Positions 34,552 through 42,310 of a stretch of 64,000 bases of DNA are shown piece by piece. The stretch covers positions 38,742 to 102,741 of the forward strand of contig QIAU01000128.1 of assembly GCA_003225055.1 (NCBI GenBank), written 5' to 3'. Within the stretch, counting starts at the first letter, position 1; each line of letters begins with the position of its first letter. A program made the position numbers and the translations under genes. The notes beneath the pieces were generated by a model. The model was not told where the DNA came from, ran no database searches, and worked only from the letters and a program-made list of their open reading frames with translations. The DNA comes from Acidobacteriota bacterium (GTDB taxonomy: Bacteria > Acidobacteriota > Terriglobia > Terriglobales > Acidobacteriaceae).

Positions 34552-35645
34552 TGACCACCGACACCGTTGGCGGTGTCTGGACCTACACCCGCGAACTGGT
34601 GAGCGGTTTGGTGCGTCGGGGTCACAAGATCACACTGATCAGCTTCGGAAAAATTCCGTCGCAGGCACAAGCCGCGTGGATGCACGGTTTGGGCGATGTC
34701 GAGTATCGCGCGACCGGATTCCGACTGGAGTGGATGCAGGATGCGGAGCGCGATATAGAAGAGTCCAAAGCATATCTCGAAAATGTCATCAACGAAGTCA
34801 AACCTGACCTGCTTCATTTCAATCAGTTCGCCTACGGCGCCTTGAAGGTCGATATTCCGCGTGTAGTCGTGGCTCACAGTGACGTAGTGAGCTGGTGGGT
34901 TGGGGTTCACCGGGAAGAGCCTCCCGAGAGCCCGTGGCTCGCGTGGTACCGCGACATCGTGAGCGGCGGCTTGAGCGGGGCTACCGCGGTCGTAGCGCCC
35001 TCCGAATGCATGCTGAATGCTGTGCAGAAATACTATCTGCAGCCTGCACTCAGCCGCAGGATTCACAATGGGCGTAGTCCGTATCGGTTCGACCCGCAGG
35101 CAAGCAAAGATGGCTACATCTTGGCCGTCGGTCGTGTCTGGGACCAGGCGAAGCAGATTCATCTGCTTACCGAGCGAGAGCACCCGTTCCAGGTCTGGAT
35201 TGTGGGTTCCCAGACGCATCCCGACCAATTGGTTAAAGGACACGCCGGCAACGCGAAGGGCAGGCCGAACGTCAAGTTTTATGGCGAACAGTCAGAAAAC
35301 AGACTGCGCGTGCTCTATGCGCACGCGGCCGCTTACGCCGCAACCTCCTGTTATGAGCCTTTCGGATTGGCGCCGCTGGAAGCCGCTCTCTCGCGCTGCG
35401 CGGTGGTTGCCAACGATATCCCCACCTTCCATGAGCTATGGGGCGATTCGGCCTACTACTTCCGCCAGAACGATGCCGACAGCTTAGCGGCTGCCATCCG
35501 GGAGTTGAACCGCAATCCTCATTTGCGCATCGAGTATCAAGAGCGCGCCTACTTGCGTGCCCGGCAGCAATTCACCGCCGATCAGATGGTGGACAACTAC
35601 GCACGCCTTTACTCGAGGGTTGCGATCGCGGAGGCGGCCGCGTGA
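34539..35645 (+). CDS. GT4 family glycosyltransferase
   Basis: The 368-residue protein starts at the ATG at 34539 inside the end of the radical SAM gene. The N-terminus MHILMTTDTVGGVWTYTREL is a classic GT4 glycine loop. The donor-binding half has YILAVGRVWDQAKQIHLLTE and CYEPFGLAPLEAALSRCAVV (E-x7-E as EPFGLAPLE). It transfers an activated sugar to the growing product in the cytoplasm. It is translationally coupled to both neighbours; its stop overlaps the next start as GTGA. Confidence 0.88.
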   Translation: MHILMTTDTVGGVWTYTRELVSGLVRRGHKITLISFGKIPSQAQAAWMHGLGDVEYRATGFRLEWMQDAERDIEESKAYLENVINEVKPDLLHFNQFAYGALKVDIPRVVVAHSDVVSWWVGVHREEPPESPWLAWYRDIVSGGLSGATAVVAPSECMLNAVQKYYLQPALSRRIHNGRSPYRFDPQASKDGYILAVGRVWDQAKQIHLLTEREHPFQVWIVGSQTHPDQLVKGHAGNAKGRPNVKFYGEQSENRLRVLYAHAAAYAATSCYEPFGLAPLEAALSRCAVVANDIPTFHELWGDSAYYFRQNDADSLAAAIRELNRNPHLRIEYQERAYLRARQQFTADQMVDNYARLYSRVAIAEAAA

Positions 35646-36757
35646 ATCAGCGAATCCGATTCCGCATGTTCGCTCATTCCTGGGTGTCGGATTGGAACCA
35701 CGGAAATGCCCACTTCTTGCGCGGATTGGCCCACGAACTGGCGAAGCTAAGCCACGAAGTTCGCTGCTACGAGCAGGAGAACTCCTGGTCCCGCGCCCAT
35801 CTCGAGCAGGAAGGCCAGGAGGTCGCCAGGCGAGCGACTCAGCAGTTTTACGAAAGCTTCCCTGAGCTCGATGTAAAGTTTTATCGCAACGATGAGAGGT
35901 TTGACAGCTTTGCCATTGAGCAGCTGCAGGACGCCGACGTAGTCATCATTCACGAATGGAATCCGCCGGAGATCGTGAACAAGCTGCTCTCGCTGAAGAA
36001 GAGGCTGGGCTTCCGCGCGCTCTTCCACGATACGCATCACCGCGCTTACACCAGCCCCGGAGAAATCCTGCAACTTGACCTGAAGTCTTTCGACGGCGTG
36101 TTGGCTTTCGGGCGGGCCATTCAGCGCATTTACCAGGACGGGTTCGGCGTCCCGCGCGCCTGGACATTTCACGAGGCCGCAGATACCACGCACTTCCGCT
36201 CCCTGGAGGCGCAAAGGATCAACGACGTCATTTGGGTCGGAAACTGGGGCGACGAGGAGCGCACGCGCGAGTTAGACGAGTTTCTAATTCAGCCGGCCGC
36301 GAATCTGGGCGCGAAGGTTGCCGTACACGGCGTGCGATATCCGAGAGAAGCTCAAGTGAGACTGTCGCAGGCTGGAATTCAGTATCGCGGCTATCTCTCC
36401 AATCTGGAGGCGCCCCAGGCCTACGCTCAGAGCGCTGTGACGGTGCACGTGCCGCGCCGGTTTTACGCCAACGGCCTCAGCGGTGTCCCGACCATTCGGG
36501 TGTTTGAAGCGCTGGCGTGCGGTATTCCATTGCTCTCTGCGCCCTGGACCGATACCGAGGGGCTGTTCCGGGAAGGCGCAGACTATTTGTGTCTGCCGAA
36601 CCGACCGGCTATGGAGGCGGAGATGCGATGCCTACTGCGCGATGAAAGGGCCCGGTCGCAGATGGCGGACCAGGGGCTCAATACCATTCGCCAGCGACAT
36701 ACGTGCGCCCATCGTGCTCAGCAACTCGTGGAGATATGCGAGGAACTTGGACGATGA
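35642..36757 (+). CDS. CgeB-type glycosyltransferase
   Basis: The 371-residue protein starts at a GTG that overlaps the previous TGA. It begins FRMFAHSWVSDWNHGNAHFL and has the C-terminal PF13524-like block IRVFEALACGIPLLSAPWTD followed by LFREGADYLCL. It differs clearly from the other two CgeB-type enzymes downstream and is probably specific for another acceptor or sugar. The stop overlaps the next start as ATGA. Confidence 0.83.
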   Translation: MNQRIRFRMFAHSWVSDWNHGNAHFLRGLAHELAKLSHEVRCYEQENSWSRAHLEQEGQEVARRATQQFYESFPELDVKFYRNDERFDSFAIEQLQDADVVIIHEWNPPEIVNKLLSLKKRLGFRALFHDTHHRAYTSPGEILQLDLKSFDGVLAFGRAIQRIYQDGFGVPRAWTFHEAADTTHFRSLEAQRINDVIWVGNWGDEERTRELDEFLIQPAANLGAKVAVHGVRYPREAQVRLSQAGIQYRGYLSNLEAPQAYAQSAVTVHVPRRFYANGLSGVPTIRVFEALACGIPLLSAPWTDTEGLFREGADYLCLPNRPAMEAEMRCLLRDERARSQMADQGLNTIRQRHTCAHRAQQLVEICEELGR

Positions 36758-37878
36758 ACATCTTTGTTTTCGGCTCCAGCCTTACCTCGTCCTACTGGAA
36801 CGGCGCCGCCACTTACTACCGCGGCCTTTATAAGAACCTAGATGCGCTCGGCTACCAGGTGACCTTCGCCGAGCCCGATATTTACCAACGTCAGCAAAAT
36901 CGAGATGCGGGCAAGATCGACTATGCGGAGGTGGTGGTTTACCAAACCCCGGCCGAGATCCCACAACTGATGCGGCGGGCGTGCGCTTCCGATATCGTGA
37001 TCAAGCATAGCGGAGTAGGGGCGGATGACGAGTTCCTCGAATCGGAGGTACTCAAGTGCCGTTCGCATCGGACCCGGGTCGCGTTCTGGGATGTGGACGC
37101 GCCCGCTACCCTAGCGAGAGTCGAAACCAGGGGAAACGATCCATTCCGCAGGCTCATCCCGGAGTATGACTTTATTTTCGCTTACGGCGGCGGCCCAGCC
37201 GTTGTTGAGCATTATCTCCGCCACGGCGCGAGAAACTGCCATCCCATTTACAACGGGCTTGATCCAGAGACGCACCACCCGGTCGCCAGCGACCCTTCTG
37301 TCGAATGCGACCTGGCTTTTGTCGGACACCGCCTGCCGGACCGAGAAAAGAGGGTAGAAGACTTCTTCTGCAAGGCGGCTAGGCTGGCTCCCAAGATGAA
37401 ATTTGTGCTAGGCGGCGAAGGCTGGAGGGACTCTAATCTGCCGCCGAATGTCCGCTGGATCGGCCATGTGGGCAGTCGGGACCACAACCGGATCAATTGT
37501 TCGGCGCGCATGGTGCTGAACATCAACCGGGAATCGATGGCCAAAGTCGGCTTTTCACCGCCGACCCGGGTATTTGAAGCCGCCGGAGCCGGTGCCTGCC
37601 TGATCACCGACGCCTGGACCGGGGTGGAAGAATTCTTTGCGCCCGGCAAAGAAATACTGGTCGCTTCCTCTGCCGAACAGGTTGTCAGCTATTTACGCCG
37701 CTTCTCGCGCATCTCCAGCATTGAGATCGGAGCAGCCATGCGCAAGCGGGCGCTGCGCGATCACACCTACCGACTGCGAGCCCTCGAGTTCCAGAAGATT
37801 GTGGAAGAAGATTTCCTCCGTAACCGAACCAGAGGGGCAGAAATTCGACCTACGAACCTGGTCCGGACCGGCACGTAA
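36754..37878 (+). CDS. CgeB-type glycosyltransferase
   Basis: The 374-residue protein begins MNIFVFGSSLTSSYWNGAAT and ends with the CgeB block TRVFEAAGAGACLITDAWTG, then VEEFFAPGKEILVASSAEQ. It resembles the neighbours at 37894 and 13150 in the second half but has a distinct acceptor half. It is part of the uninterrupted run of overlapping genes from 32138. A cytoplasmic sugar transfer is expected. Confidence 0.85.
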   Translation: MNIFVFGSSLTSSYWNGAATYYRGLYKNLDALGYQVTFAEPDIYQRQQNRDAGKIDYAEVVVYQTPAEIPQLMRRACASDIVIKHSGVGADDEFLESEVLKCRSHRTRVAFWDVDAPATLARVETRGNDPFRRLIPEYDFIFAYGGGPAVVEHYLRHGARNCHPIYNGLDPETHHPVASDPSVECDLAFVGHRLPDREKRVEDFFCKAARLAPKMKFVLGGEGWRDSNLPPNVRWIGHVGSRDHNRINCSARMVLNINRESMAKVGFSPPTRVFEAAGAGACLITDAWTGVEEFFAPGKEILVASSAEQVVSYLRRFSRISSIEIGAAMRKRALRDHTYRLRALEFQKIVEEDFLRNRTRGAEIRPTNLVRTGT

Positions 37879-37893
37879 GGGAGAATCGCGGCC

Positions 37894-39015
37894 GTGAAGA
37901 TTGTCATCTTTGGTCTCTCGATCACGTCTTCCTGGGGCAATGGTCACGCCACCACGTATCGCGCTTTGGCGCGCGCGCTGCGGGCGCGCCGGCACCAGGT
38001 TATCTTCTTCGAGCGCAATGCGGAGTGGTATCGATCCAACCGCGATCTGCCAGAACCCTCTTTTTGCAAAGTCCACATCTACGAGCAGTGGGACGAGGTG
38101 CTGCCCAAAGCAAGGAAAGAGGTGTGCGATTCGGACGTGGCGATGGTGGGCTCTTATTGTCCTGACGGCATTGCCGCCATCGAGGAAATCCTCACGTCCA
38201 AAGCCGGAGTCAAGGCCTACTATGACATCGACACGCCCATTACTGTGGCCCAATTGCGATCGGGCGGCGCCGAATATCTGAAACCGCACCAGATTCCGGG
38301 CTTTGACATTTACTTCAGTTTCACGGGGGGCCCGATGCTCCGGGAACTGGAAACCAGCTTTGGCGCGAAAGTCGCCGTGCCGCTATATTGCTCGTTCGAC
38401 CCGGCGAAATACCGTTTCGCACCGGTCCGTCCGGAATACGCGTGCGACTTCAGCTACATGGGGACCTACGCTCCCGACCGGCAAGCCAAAATTGAAAAAC
38501 TCTTTTGCACTCCTGCCCGGCAGTTGCCGGCGAAAAGATTTTTGCTGGCTGGCCCGCAGTACCCGGAAGACCTTCGTTGGCCACAAAACGTAAAACACAT
38601 CATTCACCTCGAGCCGCGCTTTCATGCTTCTTTCTATTCTTCCTCGCGCATGACTTTGAACGTCACGCGCCGGGAGATGGTGCTGGCGGGATATTGCCCC
38701 TCCGTCCGTCTGTTTGAAGCCGCAGCCTGCGGCAGTGCGATTGTTTCCGACTCCTGGCCGGGGCTGGAGACTTTCCTGATGCCAGGAAAAGAAATCCTGG
38801 TGCCGGGGTCATGGCAGGACGTGGTCCACTATCTCAGTGAAATGGAGGAGGCGGAAATTCGGCGGGTTGGCCGTAATGCGCAGCAGCGCGTGTTAGCGGA
38901 GCACACTGCCGAACATCGGGCGGAAGAATTCGAGAGATACCTAGAGCACAAACCCACAAAAACCGCGGCGTCAGCTTCAGCCGAAGTTGAAAAGCTGACC
39001 ACCGCGTCGAGTTAG
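37894..39015 (+). CDS. CgeB-type glycosyltransferase, paralogue of the 13150 gene
   Basis: The 373-residue protein starts at a GTG behind AAGGGAGA. It shares with the gene at 13150 the N-terminus VIFGLSITSSWGNGHATTYR, the motifs YCPDGIAAIEEIL and YMGTYAPDRQAKIEKLF, and the C-terminal RLFEAAACGSAIVSDSWPGL. Identity looks high along the whole length, apart from a short extra tail (TKTAASASAEVEKLTTASS). It closes the second glycan cluster. The two paralogues probably add the same or a similar sugar at two steps. Confidence 0.87.
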   Translation: MKIVIFGLSITSSWGNGHATTYRALARALRARRHQVIFFERNAEWYRSNRDLPEPSFCKVHIYEQWDEVLPKARKEVCDSDVAMVGSYCPDGIAAIEEILTSKAGVKAYYDIDTPITVAQLRSGGAEYLKPHQIPGFDIYFSFTGGPMLRELETSFGAKVAVPLYCSFDPAKYRFAPVRPEYACDFSYMGTYAPDRQAKIEKLFCTPARQLPAKRFLLAGPQYPEDLRWPQNVKHIIHLEPRFHASFYSSSRMTLNVTRREMVLAGYCPSVRLFEAAACGSAIVSDSWPGLETFLMPGKEILVPGSWQDVVHYLSEMEEAEIRRVGRNAQQRVLAEHTAEHRAEEFERYLEHKPTKTAASASAEVEKLTTASS

Positions 39016-39241
39016 TCGACGGCTGGTTTACAGTTCCGAATCTACGTTACGTTCAAGTGATCCTGTACCTGGCGATTTCCGGCATAGGATTCCGCGATGC
39101 GGTCAGCGAACAAGCGGTCAGGCTGCGACGGCACGGATCCGGAAAGCTCCACCGCGTCAGCCCCTGAGCGTCACGCCGGGTCAGCAGTTGGTTTTTTGCT
39201 TCGCTGGGCCTAAGCGGGCCTGCTTGATTGGGTTATTGGGC

Positions 39242-39991
39242 TCACAGAAGACTGCCCGTTTCGGCCCTAGACTCGGCCGCGTATTTGCTCACGGCTGCCA
39301 CGAAAGCCTCGGTGCCGCGAGGAGGAGCTATCTTACCGCTAAGGATCGCGCCAAAGGGAACCATCTTGCCATACAGCACGCGGGTCTCGTCGTTGTCCTG
39401 CTTGATGACGGCACCGTTCAGTTCGATACCGGCAAACACTCCACGCGCGCGAGAGTAAGTCAGGACTTCCGAACTCATCTTCCAATCGGTGCTAGCTTCC
39501 GCCTGGCGGCCAATCGGACCCGCAGCCACGGAGCCCTCGGCGCCGAGCTTAAACTTGCTGCTCAGCAGATGATCCATACCCTGCTGGTTCATTACCAACA
39601 TAACCAGGTCGACGGCTTCGCCTCCGAACTGCAGTCCCCAACTGCCGCCCGCGATGCCGATGGGGGCAGGCGCACTCCAGCCGTTCGTCGTTCGGCAAGT
39701 GGCTACACCTTTCCCGTACCTGCCGCCCACGATGAATCCGCCCTTAATCATCGATGGAACGACGGCAACACACCTCGCCGATTTGAAAACGTCTTGCGGG
39801 ATTCCTTTGTCGGGCATGGCCATGATCTCATCCAGCACTCGGGCCGCTCCCTGCACGCGCTTGACCTCGTCGGACTGATTGCTATTGCCGCTGGAGTGGT
39901 CGGCGGTGCTAGTGCGGTTCTGCGCGTAGGCGACGGCCGCCACCACGGCCAGGACGATCCATAATGTTATGAGCTTGGTCAGTGACTTCAT
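39242..39991 (-). CDS. SYLF-domain (YSC84-like) exported lipid-binding protein
   Basis: The 249-residue protein has an ATG with AGGA upstream and a signal peptide (MKSLTKLITLWIVLAVVAAV AYA). The mature part shows the SYLF pattern: CVAVVPSMIKGGFIVGGRYG, GSWGLQFGGEAVDLVMLVMN, SSKFKLGAEGSVAAGPIGRQ and a final FVAAVSKYAAESR. SYLF proteins bind phospholipids or membranes. It lies 100 bp downstream of the sortase on the same strand, and may belong to that unit. Confidence 0.87.
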   Translation of the reverse strand: MKSLTKLITLWIVLAVVAAVAYAQNRTSTADHSSGNSNQSDEVKRVQGAARVLDEIMAMPDKGIPQDVFKSARCVAVVPSMIKGGFIVGGRYGKGVATCRTTNGWSAPAPIGIAGGSWGLQFGGEAVDLVMLVMNQQGMDHLLSSKFKLGAEGSVAAGPIGRQAEASTDWKMSSEVLTYSRARGVFAGIELNGAVIKQDNDETRVLYGKMVPFGAILSGKIAPPRGTEAFVAAVSKYAAESRAETGSLL

Positions 39992-40091
39992 AGGTCCTCA
40001 TTGGATGGGCACAAACAAATGCCCTCGCATTTATGTTGGCGGCACTCGGAAGACCAAGCCATCCCGTAGAGACTGTAGAAAGAGCCTAATT

Positions 40092-40835
40092 TTACTGGCT
40101 GGCCTTGGAGCCAGCCCTGCGGGCAGCGGCAGCCGTACGGCCGGACGCCGACTGCAGAATGGCCGCTACGATGAGCCGTTTGGGAGCGGGGCCGATGTAG
40201 TACGTCGGATAGCAGGTCACGAGCGTGAGCCGCGTGTCCTTCGTCGGATAGGTCACGGCAACGTCGTCGGGAGCGACGATCGACTTACCGATCACGACAT
40301 AGTGGTATTCCCGGCCGCCATGACGGACATAAATGTCATCTCCCCTGTTGAGCTCGTGAAGGTGGCGGAAGAAAGTATCCCGGTGTCCGGCAATCACGGA
40401 ATTCCCGGCTTCACCTGGCCAAACCGTATTTTCCAGGTGGCCAGGAGCGAGCATCAGCGCTTTGTGAGTCGTGCCTTCCAGAATGGCAGCCTGCAGCTTG
40501 ATCTTGGGAATCGAGAGCAATGAGACACCCTCATCGCCGGCGGAGGAGGCGCCCGACTGGGCTGCCGCAGCCGATTTCGCGCTCTCCGCCTGCCACTTCG
40601 TCTCCATCTGGTGCTGCTCTACTGACATCCACGTGTAAGCGCCCAGAGCCAGGACGAGCAACAACGCACCCAAGATCAGAAAAATTGTTGAAGCAAGCTT
40701 GCGCCGTCTGTAAGAGGAGAGTTGCTGCGCTGGATCATCGGGTACCGCAGCTCCCCCCTTCGCGCCATGGTCTCTGGGGGGCGCGACGAAACTAACCGAT
40801 ACCCGAGCGAGGATGTCAGCTAAGCGAATTTGCAA
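40092..40835 (-). CDS. Class D-like sortase
   Basis: The 247-residue protein has one N-terminal membrane helix (LASTIFLILGALLLVLALGA). The sortase core follows: the catalytic histidine in NSVIAGHRDTFFRHL near residue 150, the nucleophile in RLTLVTCYPTYYIG near 205 and the arginine in PAPKRLIVAA. The TLVTCYPTYYIGPAPKR block fits class D. It would cleave an LPxTG-type signal and join the protein to an amine acceptor outside the inner membrane. Only a TTG start (40833-40835) is available and it has no clear ribosome-binding site. The gene directly upstream encodes a protein with an LPATG tail. Confidence 0.87.
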   Translation of the reverse strand: MQIRLADILARVSVSFVAPPRDHGAKGGAAVPDDPAQQLSSYRRRKLASTIFLILGALLLVLALGAYTWMSVEQHQMETKWQAESAKSAAAAQSGASSAGDEGVSLLSIPKIKLQAAILEGTTHKALMLAPGHLENTVWPGEAGNSVIAGHRDTFFRHLHELNRGDDIYVRHGGREYHYVVIGKSIVAPDDVAVTYPTKDTRLTLVTCYPTYYIGPAPKRLIVAAILQSASGRTAAAARRAGSKASQ

Positions 40836-40876
40836 TGGACGAAGTTAATGACGAAGGCGGCGCGCAAATTCAAGGT

Positions 40877-42148
40877 TTACTTGCGAAGGTAGATGCCCGC
40901 AAGCGTAGAAGCGAATCCGAGCAAGCCTAGCAAGGGAAGCTCGGAGCCGGTGGCCGGGAGATTTCCGCCCTTCTTGCTCTTGCCGGTGGCGTTCTGGCCA
41001 GCTGCACCCTGGTCGGCAGAAGTCGCGCTCTCCCCAGCCTGGCCGCTCTGGCTGGCGGCACTCTGATCACCCTGATTGCCGGAACTTTGATCCGGGCTGC
41101 TGGCGGAAGAGGTCGAAGACGGATTCGACTGCTGAGCATACGCCGCAGCACTGCTCGATGAGTTGCTGGTCGCGCCGTTCTGCGGGGAGCTGCTCATGTC
41201 GCTGCTCTCGGTCGAGCTGGGGCTAGTCGGACTTGCAGACTGCTGGCCGGTCGATGCATTCGACACTTGGCTGCCGGCGGCGGCACTGGATCCGGAGGTG
41301 GCCGACGACGGATTCGTCGAAGACTGCGAAGCCGTGGGGCTCGTGGCCGACGGTGACATTGCGCCGGTAGCCGACGACGGAGTCCCCGCCGCGCTCGGCT
41401 GAGACGGCGTGGTGTTGCTGTTCTGAGCCGAGGTCATGTCGCTGCTGCTGGCCGGGTTGCTGGTGCTGTTAGCGCCCGTCTCCGAACTTGCCGTGCCGGA
41501 AGGAGCCGCACCGGCCGTTCCCGCTGCTCCGGTAGTTCCCAGGGAAGCCGATCCCGGACCTGAGCTGGCGCTTCCCGCGCCGCAGTGGTCGGCGATGTCG
41601 GTCACGCTGCTAACCTGGAACGTGTTCTGCGCGCCGGAACTGCTGGGGCTTGTCGAACTCGAGCTTGGGCTCGGACTGGTTTGGCTGCTGCTGGGGTACG
41701 AGCCGCTGGAGCCCGCACTCGTCTGGCTGCTGCTGGGGTACGAGCTGGCCGCACTCTGGTCACTCGTGCTCGGGCTGCCGGTCGAAGAGCTGGAAGCGTT
41801 GGCTGGCTGGCCGGTAATCTGGACTTCGTGCCCAACCTTGCTGGCCAAGTCGCTGGTGTTGCCCGTGAGCTGGTACACGGTCCCAGTCTGGTCCTGAGTC
41901 AGCGTGTAATTGCCCGCTGAGCCGCTCAGGCAGCCTTGAATGGAGTTGCTGCTGGAGGAAGTTGTGGTCGTGGTGCTCTGTGTGGTTGTCGTACTCTGGC
42001 TGCCCGGGTTGCTGCTCTGAGTACCCATGCTACTGGGGCTACTCGGACTACTCCGGCTCGCTGCACCACTCGCGGATGTGTCCTGCTGGGCCACGCACAT
42101 GGCCGCGACAAGACACACGGTGGACAGGAACAAAACTGTTCTTCTCAT
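40877..42148 (-). CDS. Ser/Thr-rich exported protein with LPATG sorting signal
   Basis: The 423-residue protein has an ATG with GGAGG eight bases upstream and a signal peptide (MRRTVLFLSTVCLVAAMCVA). A DUF5818-like core (IQGCLSGSAGNYTLTQDQTG, then LTGNTSDLASKVGHEVQITG) is split by low-complexity inserts, then FQVSSVTDIADHC. About 200 residues of Ser/Thr/Gln/Asn/Ala repeats follow. The C-terminus GNLPATGSELPLLGLLGFAS, a hydrophobic stretch and YLRK form a complete sorting signal. The sortase gene follows after 41 bp. It is a likely surface stalk or adhesin. Confidence 0.85.
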   Translation of the reverse strand: MRRTVLFLSTVCLVAAMCVAQQDTSASGAASRSSPSSPSSMGTQSSNPGSQSTTTTQSTTTTTSSSSNSIQGCLSGSAGNYTLTQDQTGTVYQLTGNTSDLASKVGHEVQITGQPANASSSSTGSPSTSDQSAASSYPSSSQTSAGSSGSYPSSSQTSPSPSSSSTSPSSSGAQNTFQVSSVTDIADHCGAGSASSGPGSASLGTTGAAGTAGAAPSGTASSETGANSTSNPASSSDMTSAQNSNTTPSQPSAAGTPSSATGAMSPSATSPTASQSSTNPSSATSGSSAAAGSQVSNASTGQQSASPTSPSSTESSDMSSSPQNGATSNSSSSAAAYAQQSNPSSTSSASSPDQSSGNQGDQSAASQSGQAGESATSADQGAAGQNATGKSKKGGNLPATGSELPLLGLLGFASTLAGIYLRK

Positions 42149-42310
42149 AAATTAAGCCTCCGAGGGTTGTAATTCCTTCCTCACTCTAGAAGGGTCGAAA
42201 CGGGTGGCCCATCCGGTAATGTCCTTAACTTGAGACGGGGCTTCCCGTACCGGAGAGGCTGGCACTCTCAAACTGGCACGGGCATTCTAAGGGCCTCAAG
42301 GAAAAGGGAA

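Noticed and set aside
39188..39964. Plus-strand open frame of about 258 codons
   Set aside because: It is antisense to the SYLF gene, whose minus-strand product has a signal peptide and family motifs.
41436..41920. Leu- and Arg-rich open frames on both strands
   Set aside because: They are shadows produced by the Ser-rich low-complexity codons of the LPATG protein.
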